DNA from: Aquabacterium sp. OR-4
GTDB lineage: Bacteria; Pseudomonadota; Gammaproteobacteria; Burkholderiales; Burkholderiaceae_C
Direction: 5' to 3'
DNA: 64,000 nt
Assembly: GCF_025290835.2 (NCBI RefSeq)
Contig: NZ_JAOCQD020000002.1
Coordinates: forward strand, 1,984,001-2,048,000
The translations under genes were made by a program, and so were the position numbers. Below are positions 43,427-52,147 of the stretch, piece by piece; positions within the stretch are counted from its first letter, which is position 1, and each line of letters begins with the position of its first letter. The notes beneath the pieces were generated by a model, which saw only the letters and a list, made by a program, of their open reading frames with translations, was not told the DNA's origin and searched no databases.

Positions 43427-44668
43427 TTAGCCGGTGACGCCGATCCGGGCGAGAACCCGCTCCAGTGCTGACTCAACTGACGGCTGCTCCAAAATGGCCT
43501 GAATGCGCAAGGCTGCCGTTTTGGCGAGTTCAGACTGAACGGTTTCCACCGCCGCGCGCAGCATCTGGGGGTTCAGACAGTCCGTCCGCAGCACCGCCCC
43601 AGCCCCAGCGGCCACCAGAGGTTCCATGTTGAGGAACTGGTCCATGTTGGTTGCAAGGCCGAGGACCGGCGCGCCAGCAACCAGTGCCTGCTGTGTACCC
43701 ATGCTGCCGCCGTTGCAGACCATCCAATTGGACCGCGCGGCGGCCTGGTCGCCCGGCAAGTACGGCGCAATCCAAGCGTTCGGCGGCACGCGGACCGGAA
43801 GCGACCCGCCCGCCGTAGAGGCCATCACCCGAACAGGCATATCGGCCAGGGTACCCAGCACCACCGGCAAGGCCTCGGTCGGACCGGAGCTGCCCAACGT
43901 GACATAGACCCAGGGCAGGCCTGGCGACGCCGTTTCGGACCACCAATCAGGTAGCGAAACCGGTGGCGCCCAGGCCAGCGGTCCGATCCAGCTGGCGTGC
44001 TCACCGAGTTGAACCTGCGGAAACAGCGCCGGTACATCGGGCAGCAGCAGGTGGTCGCAGTCGGAGTAGGCGCGGCGAAGGTCGTTGCCGAAGCCCGGCA
44101 AACCATGCGCGCGGCGCAGCCGGTTCATCGGCCCGCAGTGCTGGTGGAAGGCGATGGGCCGGCCGATGGCAAACAGGGTGCGGGCCAGCGGCAGGGGCAG
44201 CGCGCGCGACAGCGGCAGCACCGGCATCGGGTAGCGCGGCGGGGCCAGCGGGGTCCAGTAGGCGTTGGCGATGGCGAGGTAGGGAACCCGGGCCACCCGG
44301 GCGCTCACCGAGAGCGACAGCCGGAAGTCGCCCACCACCACGTCGGGCCGCTCGGCGGCGATCAGGGCCGCGTCTTCGGCGGCATAGCGCGCCAGTGTCT
44401 CGTGGCTGTAGACCGGGGCACCGCGGGCCAGGCGGTCATTGAAATCAGCCGGCGCAACGCTGTTGAGATCAACGCGCCGCCAGCGCGCATCGGTGGCAAA
44501 GCGTGCGTAGCGCGGCGTGCAGGCCAGCACGATCTCGTAACGCGCCGGGTCGAGCAGGCGCGCCAGCGCCACGGGCCGCGCCACATGGGCCAGCGTGACG
44601 CCCTCGGCAAACATCAGCAGCTTCAGGCGGCGTGCGGGCATGGGGCGGGATGGCTGGGCCACGGGCAT
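43427..44668 (-). CDS. UGT/MGT-like GT-B glycosyltransferase
   Basis: A 413-residue glycosyltransferase of the GT1/GT28-like group. The N-terminal LLMFAEGVTLAHVARPVALA (18-37) contains the acceptor-site His, and the C-terminal donor site shows VYVTLGSSG (about 255) and CNGGSMGTQQAL (about 318). Such enzymes glycosylate small lipids or natural products rather than extending polysaccharide. It begins 28 bases after prsR and may be co-transcribed with prsK-prsR. GC content is lower in its 3' part (37 of 60 at 43,501) than in its 5' part (45 of 60 at 44,221). Confidence 0.85.
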   Translation of the reverse strand: MPVAQPSRPMPARRLKLLMFAEGVTLAHVARPVALARLLDPARYEIVLACTPRYARFATDARWRRVDLNSVAPADFNDRLARGAPVYSHETLARYAAEDAALIAAERPDVVVGDFRLSLSVSARVARVPYLAIANAYWTPLAPPRYPMPVLPLSRALPLPLARTLFAIGRPIAFHQHCGPMNRLRRAHGLPGFGNDLRRAYSDCDHLLLPDVPALFPQVQLGEHASWIGPLAWAPPVSLPDWWSETASPGLPWVYVTLGSSGPTEALPVVLGTLADMPVRVMASTAGGSLPVRVPPNAWIAPYLPGDQAAARSNWMVCNGGSMGTQQALVAGAPVLGLATNMDQFLNMEPLVAAGAGAVLRTDCLNPQMLRAAVETVQSELAKTAALRIQAILEQPSVESALERVLARIGVTG

Positions 44669-44696
44669 GGCCGCGATGCGCGGGCGGCGGCAGCGC

Positions 44697-46091
44697 CTAC
44701 TTGGCCGTGATGGCCAGGCGGTGCATCAGATCGTACAGCGTGGGCCGGCTCACCCCCAGCAGTTCGGAGGCCTTGGCGATGTTGCTGTCGGTGCGCGCCA
44801 GCGCGGCCAGCACGGCCTGGCGTTCGGCGGCTTCGCGCACCCGGCGCAGATCCAGGTCGCCCGTGCCGCCGGCGTCGGCCACGTCGCCTTCGGCCGCAGG
44901 GGTGATGGCGGCCATGCTCAAGCCCAGGTCTTGTGCGGTGACGCGGTTGCCGTCGGCCATGATCACGGCGCGGCGCACGGCGCTGAGCAGCTCGCGCACG
45001 TTGCCGGGCCACGGATGCGATTCGATGGCGCGGGCGGCGTCGTCGCCCAGGCTCATGGCGCCACGCTTGTTCTCCTGCGCAAAGCGGCGCAAGAAGGCGT
45101 GGGCCAGCAGCACGGCGTCGCCGCTGCGCGCGCGCAACGGCGGGATGTCGACCACGATCTCGGCCAGGCGGTAGAACAGGTCTTCGCGGAAGCGGCCTTC
45201 GGCGATCTGGCCCTTGAGGTTCTGGTGCGTGGCGCAGACCACGCGCACATCCACGGCGATCTCCTGGCGGCCGCCCAGTCGCTCGATCTTGCGCTCTTGC
45301 AAAAAGCGCAGCAGCTTGGCCTGCAGCGGCATCGGCAGGTCGCCGATCTCGTCGAGCATCAGCGTGCCGCCATTGGCGGTTTCGATCTTGCCGACGGTGG
45401 TCTTGGTGGCGCCGGTGAAGGCGCCGCGCTCGTAGCCGAACAGCTCGCTCTCGAGCAGGTTTTCGGGGATGGCCGCGCAGTTGATGGCCACGAACTTGCC
45501 CTTGCGCCGGCTGGCGTTGTGCAGGCCGGTGGCCAGCACTTCCTTGCCGGTGCCGCTTTCGCCCAGCAGCATCACGGTGGCATCGCTGGGTGCCACCTTC
45601 TCGATCATGCGGCCCACGCGCAACATGTCGGGATCACGGGTGATCAGGCCGCCCAGGGTTTCGCTGGGCTGCACCGACTGCAGGCGGCGGTTCTCGGCCT
45701 GCAGTTCGAACAGGCGGTAGGCGCGCTCGATGGTCAGCGCCAGCATCTCGGGCTCGAAGGGCTTGGCGAAGAAGTCGTAGGCACCCAGCGAGATCGCGCG
45801 CAGCGCATTGGCGCGGTCGTTCTGGCCGGTGAGCACGATCACCTTCAGCTCGGCATCGGCCTCGAGCAGCTGGCTCAGCAGGCGAAAGCCCTCGCCGGTG
45901 CTGTCGGGGTCGGGCGGCAGGCCGAGGTCCATGGTGACCACCGCGGGCCGGTGCCGGCGGTAGGCGGCCAGGGCCGATTCACGGTCGCTGGCGGTGACCA
46001 CGTCGAAGCGGTCGAGCGACCACTTGATCTGCTTTTGCAGCGCGAGGTCGTCTTCAACCACCAGCAGCGGTCGGTCGTTGTCTTGGCTCAT
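44697..46091 (-). CDS. prsR: PrsR, PEP-CTERM-box sigma-54-dependent response regulator
   Basis: A 464-residue NtrC-type activator. The receiver domain has acidic VVEDD (11-15) and phosphoacceptor D55 (VTMDLGLPP). The AAA+ domain carries GESGTGKE and the sigma-54-contacting ERGAFTGA loop, and the C-terminus has a Fis-type helix-turn-helix (KASELLGVSRPTLYDLMHRL). It matches the PrsR family. The ATG overlaps the prsK stop (ATGA). It should activate PEP-CTERM genes with sigma-54; the promoter at 32,667-32,682 is the obvious target in this window. Confidence 0.96.
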   Translation of the reverse strand: MSQDNDRPLLVVEDDLALQKQIKWSLDRFDVVTASDRESALAAYRRHRPAVVTMDLGLPPDPDSTGEGFRLLSQLLEADAELKVIVLTGQNDRANALRAISLGAYDFFAKPFEPEMLALTIERAYRLFELQAENRRLQSVQPSETLGGLITRDPDMLRVGRMIEKVAPSDATVMLLGESGTGKEVLATGLHNASRRKGKFVAINCAAIPENLLESELFGYERGAFTGATKTTVGKIETANGGTLMLDEIGDLPMPLQAKLLRFLQERKIERLGGRQEIAVDVRVVCATHQNLKGQIAEGRFREDLFYRLAEIVVDIPPLRARSGDAVLLAHAFLRRFAQENKRGAMSLGDDAARAIESHPWPGNVRELLSAVRRAVIMADGNRVTAQDLGLSMAAITPAAEGDVADAGGTGDLDLRRVREAAERQAVLAALARTDSNIAKASELLGVSRPTLYDLMHRLAITAK

Positions 46092-48205
46092 AGCTTGGCG
46101 GGGCCGGTGGGGGCGTGGAGATCGCTGCCGGTGCGCAGATCAAACAGCGGCAGCAGCATCGTGACCAGGGTGCCGACGCCGGGCTCGCTCTTGACGTCGA
46201 TCTGGCCGCCGAGCTCCTTGACGTACTGGAAGCTCTCGAAGGTGCCGATGCCCATGCCGCTGGCCTTGGTGGTGTTGAAGGGCCGGAACAGCCGGTTCTG
46301 CACAAACTCGGCACTCATGCCGGCGCCGGTGTCGCCCACTTCCACCACCGCCCGGCCGGCGGACTGGGCCAGCCGCAGCCACACCTTACCCGTGGGCGGC
46401 GTGGCCTCGAAGGCATTCTGCACGACATGGCCGATGACCCGCTCCACCCGATCGGGATGGCCGCGGGTGGCGACGCGATCGCCGAGGTCGAGCAGCAGTT
46501 CGCGGCCGCGCTGCTGGGCGCCATCCTGCAGGCGCTGGGCGATGGCGCTCAGGTCGACGCCGGCCTGCAGGCCGGTGGGCCGCTGGCCTTCGCGCAGCTG
46601 CAGCATCAGCTGGCGCATCTTTTCGACCGAGTTCTGCACCGTCTCCAGCATGTCGGCCTGGAACTCGGGGTTGTCGCGGTGGCGCTCGGCGTTCTTGAGC
46701 ATCAGCGCCAGCTGGGTGACGATGTTCTTCAGGTCGTGCACCACAAAGGCCGACATGCGGTTGAAGGCCTCGAACTTGCGCGCTTCCAGCAGGGCCTCGG
46801 TGGCATGCATCTGCGCCAGAAAGGCCGCGCCCTGGCGGGCGGCGGTCTTGAGCAGGTCGCGCACCTCCCAGTTCAGTTCGACCGGTGCGCGCGGGCGGGT
46901 GAGCACGACAAAACCGTTGAGCTCGTCACCCACGATCAGCGGCACCACCACCCAGGCTTGCGGCATGGCGCGCAGCCAGTCGGGCAGCACCGCCAGCGCG
47001 TCGCGCTCGGTGGGGGCATGGCGGTCGGCGGCCAGGTTGAACAGCCACTCGCGTTCGCGCATCAGCGTGATGAAGGGCGAATCCAGCGGCTCGCGGGCGT
47101 CGCTTTGCGGCAGGTTCCAGCTGGCGGCAAGCACGCAGCGGTCTTCACCGATGACACGCAGCCACAGGCCGCCGCCCTGGGCCTCGACCATGTCGGCCAG
47201 CCCTCGCACCACGGTGGCGCCCACCTGCTGCGGCTCGGCACAGCTGCTGAGCAAGGCGGTGAAGCGCAGCCACTCCTTGCGGTAGTCATACCGGTAGCGG
47301 AAGAAGTGCTTGCCCACGAACACCCGCATGCGCGCGCGCATGGTGCCCGAGGCCAGCAGCACGCCCAGCAGCACCAGCGCCGCAAACAGCAGCGCCACCT
47401 GCAGTGCGCCGCCCCAGCTGCCGCCGGCCACCCGCACGTAGTAGCCGGCGCCGGCCATCACCAGCAGGTAGCCGCCGATCAGCAGCAGCGAGGCCGAGTA
47501 GAAAGCCGCCGTCTGCGAGATCTCGATCTTGCTCAGCCAGCGCGCATGGCGGCGCGAGGCCACGAACAGCAGGGCCACCGCCACGGCATGGGCCAGGCCG
47601 CGGGCGTCGGCCACATCGAAGTCGAGCCGGCCGAACATCATCACCTGCGAGTACAGGTAGATGTCGTAGATGAACAAGCCGGCCAGCGCCAGGCACAGCG
47701 GCTTGGCCGCCCAGGTGGACTGCTCGGCCTGGTTGCGGAACAGCTGCTCCACCAGCAGCAAGCCGGCCACGGCCCAGGCCAGGCGCAGCGTGGCCACCAG
47801 CCGCGAGGCGCGGTCCACGTCTTCGGGCAGCCAGGCCAGCCAGGCGTTCACGGCCAGGCTGCACAGCGCCAGCGCCAGCGCGGTGTGCCAGCCCCAGTGG
47901 CGCCGCGGCTGGCGCCCTGGCTCGTGCGGCAGCAGCCACATCATGAAGGCCAGCCAGGCCAGGTGGCGCAGGTCATCCAGCCCCTCGGCCAGGTGCCAGC
48001 TCAGGCGCTTGCTGGAATCAAGATCGAACCAGGCCGCCGCGCCCCAGGCGGCACTGGCCACGATGGCCACCAGGTAGCCGCGCGAGGCCGGGCCGGGGTT
48101 GGTGCGCAGCAGCCCGGTGCGCCACAGGTACAGCGCGTAGATGCCGTAGGCGGCAAACGCCAGCAGGTAACCAAGGCGCAGCAGGCCGTCGGAGGTGTCG
48201 AGCAT
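46088..48205 (-). CDS. prsK: PrsK, XrtA/PEP-CTERM system histidine kinase
   Basis: A 705-residue sensor kinase. About eight to nine hydrophobic segments fill residues 10-290; a GAF-like domain follows (about 325-470), then the phosphoacceptor helix with VVHDLKNIVTQ and the ATP-binding domain with N-box QNAFEA, GDTGAGM and the final GIGTFES. This is the PrsK architecture. I use the ATG at 48,205; a TTG at 48,226 is also open. It is coupled to prsR by a 4-base overlap and follows the epsB-type gene after 88 bases. The signal sensed by the membrane region is unknown. Confidence 0.95.
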   Translation of the reverse strand: MLDTSDGLLRLGYLLAFAAYGIYALYLWRTGLLRTNPGPASRGYLVAIVASAAWGAAAWFDLDSSKRLSWHLAEGLDDLRHLAWLAFMMWLLPHEPGRQPRRHWGWHTALALALCSLAVNAWLAWLPEDVDRASRLVATLRLAWAVAGLLLVEQLFRNQAEQSTWAAKPLCLALAGLFIYDIYLYSQVMMFGRLDFDVADARGLAHAVAVALLFVASRRHARWLSKIEISQTAAFYSASLLLIGGYLLVMAGAGYYVRVAGGSWGGALQVALLFAALVLLGVLLASGTMRARMRVFVGKHFFRYRYDYRKEWLRFTALLSSCAEPQQVGATVVRGLADMVEAQGGGLWLRVIGEDRCVLAASWNLPQSDAREPLDSPFITLMREREWLFNLAADRHAPTERDALAVLPDWLRAMPQAWVVVPLIVGDELNGFVVLTRPRAPVELNWEVRDLLKTAARQGAAFLAQMHATEALLEARKFEAFNRMSAFVVHDLKNIVTQLALMLKNAERHRDNPEFQADMLETVQNSVEKMRQLMLQLREGQRPTGLQAGVDLSAIAQRLQDGAQQRGRELLLDLGDRVATRGHPDRVERVIGHVVQNAFEATPPTGKVWLRLAQSAGRAVVEVGDTGAGMSAEFVQNRLFRPFNTTKASGMGIGTFESFQYVKELGGQIDVKSEPGVGTLVTMLLPLFDLRTGSDLHAPTGPAKL

Positions 48206-48293
48206 CGTCAGGGCCGGGTCTGGCAAAGGCGGCAGCGCGCAGCCGGCAGGCCGCGCGCCTGCGCCGGCGCCAGCATGCGCCGCCTGCGCGCGG

Positions 48294-49676
48294 TCAGCGG
48301 GCGCCCTTGCCGGTGACCACCACGCCCACGGTCTCGAACAGGATCACCAGATCGAGCAGCAGGCTGTGGTTCTTCACGTAGTACAGGTCGTACTGCAGCT
48401 TTTCCTGCGAGTCTTCGATGGTAGAGCCGTACTGGTAGCGCACCTGGGCCCAGCCGGTCACGCCAGGCTTGAGGCTGTGGCGCACGGCGTAGTACGGAAT
48501 CTCGTTGGTCAACTGCTCGACGAAGAACGGCCGCTCCGGGCGCGGGCCCACCAGGCTCATGTCGCCCGCCAGCACGTTGAACAGCTGCGGCAGTTCGTCG
48601 ATGCGGGTGCGGCGGATGAACTGGCCCACGCGGGTGACGCGGTCGTCGTTCTTGCTGGCCCAGCGCGGCTTGCCGTCTTTCTCGGCATCGGTGCGCATGC
48701 TGCGGAACTTGGTGACCTTGAACACGCGGTTGTTGGCGCCCACGCGCTCCTGGCGGTAGAAGACCGGGCCCTTGCTTTCCATCACCACGGCAATGGCCGC
48801 CAGCAGCATGAGCGGCGCCGACAGCACGATCAGCAGCGTGGAGAAGAAAATATCGAAGGCGCGCTTGACCGCCGACCGATAAAAGCCCTGGTTGAAGCCG
48901 TCGCCAAACACCAGCCAGCCGGCATTGACGAAGTCGATGCGGATCTGGCCCAGCATGCGCTCGAAATAGGTGGTCAGGTCGAACACCCGCACGCCCGAGA
49001 GCTTGCAATCGAGCAGCTCGCGCAGCGGCATGCTGCCGGCGCGGCGCTCGGTGAGCGCGACGATGATCTCGTCGACGCCCAGGCTGCGCGCCGACTGGAT
49101 CAGCGATTGCGTGGCCGGCAGGCGCTCGGCCTCGGGCACGGCCGGCTGCTTTTCATTCGGGCCGGGGTAGTAGCCGACGATGGTGGCCAGCGGATCGGCG
49201 GCGCGCAGCGTGGCGCCCACCATTTGCGCCGCCGGGCCCGAGCCGAAGACCAGCACGCGCGAGCCGGCGCGTGACTGGGTGGCCCAGTAACCCATCACCA
49301 CACGGCGCAGGATCAGCGCCGCGATCACCAGCATGGCCGAGGTGCGGATGGCCACCGAATCGCCAAAGCCGACCGGCAGCAGCGCGAAGATCTGGTAGGT
49401 CAGCAGCACCGCCAATGCCAGCGCCACCAGGGCACGTGCCGTGGACTCGACGAAGGACCAGTCCTGCACCCGCTGGTACAGGCCTGACAGGCCGTTGATC
49501 ATGAACAGCCCGGCTGCCAGTGCCAGCACCTGCGGCGCTGCGCTGGGCAAGGCCTTGACCAGGCTGTCGGCCTGGATGAGCACCACCCCGGCCAGCGCCA
49601 GCAGCGACAGCAGGAAGTCGAAGGCGATGCGCTGCACCGTCCAGGTGTGGAAATAGTGATTGAAAAGCCTGACCAC
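48294..49676 (-). CDS. Exosortase-system initiating sugar transferase (EpsB/WcaJ-like)
   Basis: A 460-residue polyprenyl-phosphate hexose-1-phosphate transferase that starts the repeat unit on undecaprenyl phosphate. Four N-terminal membrane segments, a Rossmann-like middle ([14 protein letters not shown]), a fifth membrane segment (about 283-303) and the catalytic domain with [24 protein letters not shown] and [10 protein letters not shown] are in standard order. GGGAG lies 6 bases before the GTG at 49,676, which I take as start; the frame to 49,757 looks non-coding. It matches the sugar transferase family of exosortase systems. Confidence 0.93.
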   Translation of the reverse strand: MVRLFNHYFHTWTVQRIAFDFLLSLLALAGVVLIQADSLVKALPSAAPQVLALAAGLFMINGLSGLYQRVQDWSFVESTARALVALALAVLLTYQIFALLPVGFGDSVAIRTSAMLVIAALILRRVVMGYWATQSRAGSRVLVFGSGPAAQMVGATLRAADPLATIVGYYPGPNEKQPAVPEAERLPATQSLIQSARSLGVDEIIVALTERRAGSMPLRELLDCKLSGVRVFDLTTYFERMLGQIRIDFVNAGWLVFGDGFNQGFYRSAVKRAFDIFFSTLLIVLSAPLMLLAAIAVVMESKGPVFYRQERVGANNRVFKVTKFRSMRTDAEKDGKPRWASKNDDRVTRVGQFIRRTRIDELPQLFNVLAGDMSLVGPRPERPFFVEQLTNEIPYYAVRHSLKPGVTGWAQVRYQYGSTIEDSQEKLQYDLYYVKNHSLLLDLVILFETVGVVVTGKGAR

Positions 49677-49994
49677 CGAACACTCCCACTGCACCACGCC
49701 TCGCAGCATCGACGGGCGCCGCAACGCCCATGGATCAATGGCCGGGCCTTGCGGCAACCGGCCACTTGCTGCGGGCAGGACGGGGGCGCGAATGCAACCC
49801 CTCGATGTCTGCCCGAGGGCACATCACCATGCCACTGTACGCAGGCCCTGTGCGCACCGCGCGGTGCGGCGGAGGGGGCGCGCGATGTATGTCACGGCAG
49901 TCGGAGATTCTTACACCTTCGCCTTCGAAGGTTCTTGATACACAGCGTGCGAAAGACGCGACACAGGGGGGCTTGCCCCCCGCAGATGGGGTGT
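49677..49994. promoter_or_regulatory. Leader/promoter region of the epsB-prsK-prsR unit
   Basis: A 318-base gap between the epsB-type start and the stop of the FeeM-like gene. It contains the second copy of the TCCGA-N6-TGACAT motif (49,889-49,905), a perfect CCTTCGAAGG palindrome (49,922-49,931), and a strong GGGGGGC-TT-GCCCCCC hairpin (49,966-49,981) just downstream of the FeeM-like stop. The hairpin may end the FeeM-like transcript, though no T-tract follows. No sigma-54 site with correct spacing was found. Confidence 0.55.
49889..49905 (-). promoter_or_regulatory. Candidate shared EPS-operon motif, copy 2 (TCCGA-N6-TGACAT)
   Basis: On the minus strand the sequence reads TCCGACTGCCGTGACAT, sharing both outer blocks and the spacer length with the copy at 29,550-29,566. 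It lies about 213 bases upstream of the epsB-type start, in the same orientation as the gene, as in copy 1. Function unknown. Confidence 0.35.
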
Positions 49995-51422
49995 TCAGGC
50001 CGGTGTGAGCATCGATTCGCGGGCCGCGGCAGCGGCCGAGGCGCCGGCCGAAGCCACCGCGGCGGCCGCCAGCGACGCCGGCATGGCCTGCGGTGGCGCC
50101 GTGCCGGTGTCGGCCGCGGCCTGCACTGGCTGTGGCGCCAGATCGCGGTGGGTGCGGCCGCTGTGCAGTGCATCAACACAGCGCTGCCACGACGCATCGG
50201 GCCGCGCCACCATGAAGCCGTGGTACGTGACGCCCTGGCTGACATGGCAGCGCACGGCGCGCGCCTCGACCACGGCGGTGTCGGCGCTGCCCAGGTCGAC
50301 CGTGAGCGTGCCGCTGGTGCCCTCGGGCAAGGGCGTGGGGCACTCGGCCAGGAAGCCGTGGCGTGACAGCTCGATGACCTGCAGCGGATAGGCGATCGAC
50401 GTGCCGTACGAAGCCACTTCCAGCTGCGCCGGGCAGCGCAGCGAGAAGCGCTGGTGCTGGCGCATGGCCGCGCCCAGCGTGGCGCCGGCCCGCGGCATCG
50501 GCAGCACGCCGGCGTAGTCGTCCAGGTCGTAGATCGAGCGCAGCAGCAGGCGCTTGCGATCGTCCAGCGTCTCGAACACCTGGGTGCGCTGGTTGAAGAA
50601 GTAATCCATCATCGCCGGCGTGAGCACCGGGTCGTTGGTGGTGTGGAAGTGCCGCTCGGGCCAACGGATGTTGGCCAGCGGATCCACATACAGGTAACTG
50701 TGCAGGTTGCGGTGCGCCGGCCGGTCGCGGTAGAGCAGGCGGGTCTGTTCGGGCGACAGCTGCAGGTCCAGCGTGGCGCCGACGGCCGGTGCGCCGTTGG
50801 CGAAGTCGTAGTTGTTCACCTCGCAGGCCTGCAGCCGGGTAAAGGCCAGCAGGCCCTCGTACATCTCGATGCGGTTGGGATTGACCGCGATCACCAGGTG
50901 CCGGGTGTCGAAGTAGTCGCGCGCGTACTCGCGCATGAACTTCATCAGCGGAAACAGCACCTGCCCACCCAGCCCGCGGTAACGCGGATCGACCGCCAGC
51001 GACGACACCTCGGTGATCTTGCCGCCCTTGGCCCGCACCGCCGTCAGATCGAACACCGACTGCAGCGGAAAGCCGAACACGCCTTCGCGGATGATGCTGA
51101 TGGTGCCCACCACCTTGCCGTCCCACTTGGCGCACAAGGTGGTGGTGGTGGGCAGGGCGTGGTAGATCGTGACGCGCAGGCCCGAGGGGTCGGGCTTCAT
51201 GAAGCCGGCGCTCACATACGAGTCGTGCAGGATGCGGAAGCAGTCTTCCAGCTCTTCCTGCGTCTCGGCGATCTTGAGTTCGAGCCGCGGGTCGGGCGTC
51301 GGGTCGCACTTCACCATCGCGCGATAGAACTCGAAGCGCCATGACTGGGGCAGCAGCGACAAGCCATCGCGCAGGGCATCGTGCGCTGACTTGCGCATCC
51401 GGGAGATCAGGGTCCGCTTCAT
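49995..51422 (-). CDS. FeeM-like N-acyl amino acid synthase fused to a PilZ domain
   Basis: A 475-residue protein. Residues about 45-240 form a GNAT-like N-acyl amino acid synthase domain (FRILHDSYV; the core VSSLAVDPRYRGLGGQVLF at 139-157; IAVNPNRIEMYE). After a linker, a PilZ domain begins with the c-di-GMP-binding RxxxR (RQHQR, 321-325); its second motif reads ELSRHG (351-356), with Glu where Asp or Asn is usual. The C-terminal 60 residues are Ala/Pro-rich. Long-chain N-acyl amino acid synthases have been linked to PEP-CTERM loci. The ATG at 51,422 is preferred; 51,464 is also possible. Confidence 0.85.
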   Translation of the reverse strand: MKRTLISRMRKSAHDALRDGLSLLPQSWRFEFYRAMVKCDPTPDPRLELKIAETQEELEDCFRILHDSYVSAGFMKPDPSGLRVTIYHALPTTTTLCAKWDGKVVGTISIIREGVFGFPLQSVFDLTAVRAKGGKITEVSSLAVDPRYRGLGGQVLFPLMKFMREYARDYFDTRHLVIAVNPNRIEMYEGLLAFTRLQACEVNNYDFANGAPAVGATLDLQLSPEQTRLLYRDRPAHRNLHSYLYVDPLANIRWPERHFHTTNDPVLTPAMMDYFFNQRTQVFETLDDRKRLLLRSIYDLDDYAGVLPMPRAGATLGAAMRQHQRFSLRCPAQLEVASYGTSIAYPLQVIELSRHGFLAECPTPLPEGTSGTLTVDLGSADTAVVEARAVRCHVSQGVTYHGFMVARPDASWQRCVDALHSGRTHRDLAPQPVQAAADTGTAPPQAMPASLAAAAVASAGASAAAAARESMLTPA

Positions 51423-51612
51423 GGTAATGCTCGGTGGCCTCGGTATCGGCTGGCCGGTGATCACCTCTGATCAGCCTGTGCTCGCCTGTCGGTAACTACG
51501 GCAGCGCAGCGCGCGGATTCAGAGCGGCAAATGTCACTTCAGTAACCGGCTGTAATGCCGACAGTCGCTGGCCGGCCCGCGGCGGCCCAGCCTCGGCCCA
51601 GCGCCGGCAGCG

Positions 51613-51631
51613 GGCATTTGCGGCAAATGCC
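51613..51631. repeat. Perfect 9-base inverted repeat GGCATTTGC/GCAAATGCC
   Basis: Two perfect 9-base arms flank a single G at 51,622. It lies 14 bases downstream of the stop of the minus-strand Nudix gene and about 190 bases upstream of the FeeM-like start. No T-tract follows on either strand. The single-base centre suits a protein-binding dyad better than a hairpin terminator. The half GCGGCAAATG recurs at 51,523-51,532. Confidence 0.55.
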
Positions 51632-51645
51632 GCAGGCGCGCAGCC

Positions 51646-52134
51646 TCACGCCATGCGGCGCGGCAGCAGGCGCGGCGAGGTAGCGGCAGGCCCGCTGTGT
51701 TGCAGGCGGGCCAGCAGCGCGGGCAGTGACACGGTCTGGGTCAGCAGTTCGCCCAGGTGGCGGGCGCTGCGGCGCACCACCCGGTCGAACGGCGTCCACT
51801 CGAAGCCGTCCATCTCGTCGCGCTGCCGGCCCCAGCTGTCGGTGTAGCGGCTGCTACAGTGGCACAGCGTCGCATCGAAGGCCTGCACCCGCACCGCGTA
51901 CAGGTGCAGATCCTTGCTGCGCTGGTAGGCCTGGCGGCCGAGGTCGAGCAAGTCCACGCCGCTCAGGACGAGGCCGCATTCCTCGCGGGTTTCGCGCAGC
52001 GCGGCGGCTTGCGGCGCCTCATCGGCCTCGGCGCCGCCTTTGGGAATGTCCCAGTGCCAGGCCCCGGTGACATGGCACATCAGCAACTCGGCGCGGTCAT
52101 TCAGCACCAGGATGCCGCAGGACAGCTGCTTCAT
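51646..52134 (-). CDS. Nudix hydrolase
   Basis: A 162-residue Nudix protein. The full Nudix box G-x5-E-x7-R-E-x2-E-E-x-G-L is present at 33-55 (ending RETREECGL). The domain hydrolyses a nucleoside diphosphate linked to another moiety; the substrate is not predictable. HWDIPKGGAE and SKDLHLYAV flank the box as in MutT-like members. It starts 13 bases after the MFS transporter stop, so the two may be co-transcribed. Confidence 0.9.
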   Translation of the reverse strand: MKQLSCGILVLNDRAELLMCHVTGAWHWDIPKGGAEADEAPQAAALRETREECGLVLSGVDLLDLGRQAYQRSKDLHLYAVRVQAFDATLCHCSSRYTDSWGRQRDEMDGFEWTPFDRVVRRSARHLGELLTQTVSLPALLARLQHSGPAATSPRLLPRRMA

Positions 52135-52147
52135 CGCCCCGCCCGGT

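Noticed and set aside
44595..47285. An 896-codon open frame on the plus strand
   Set aside because: It lies opposite prsR and prsK, both with complete motifs, and contains no recognisable domain.
49815..49840. Possible sigma-54 site upstream of the epsB-type gene (TGGCATGGTGATGTGC)
   Set aside because: The -24 and -12 elements are one base too far apart, which abolishes sigma-54 recognition.
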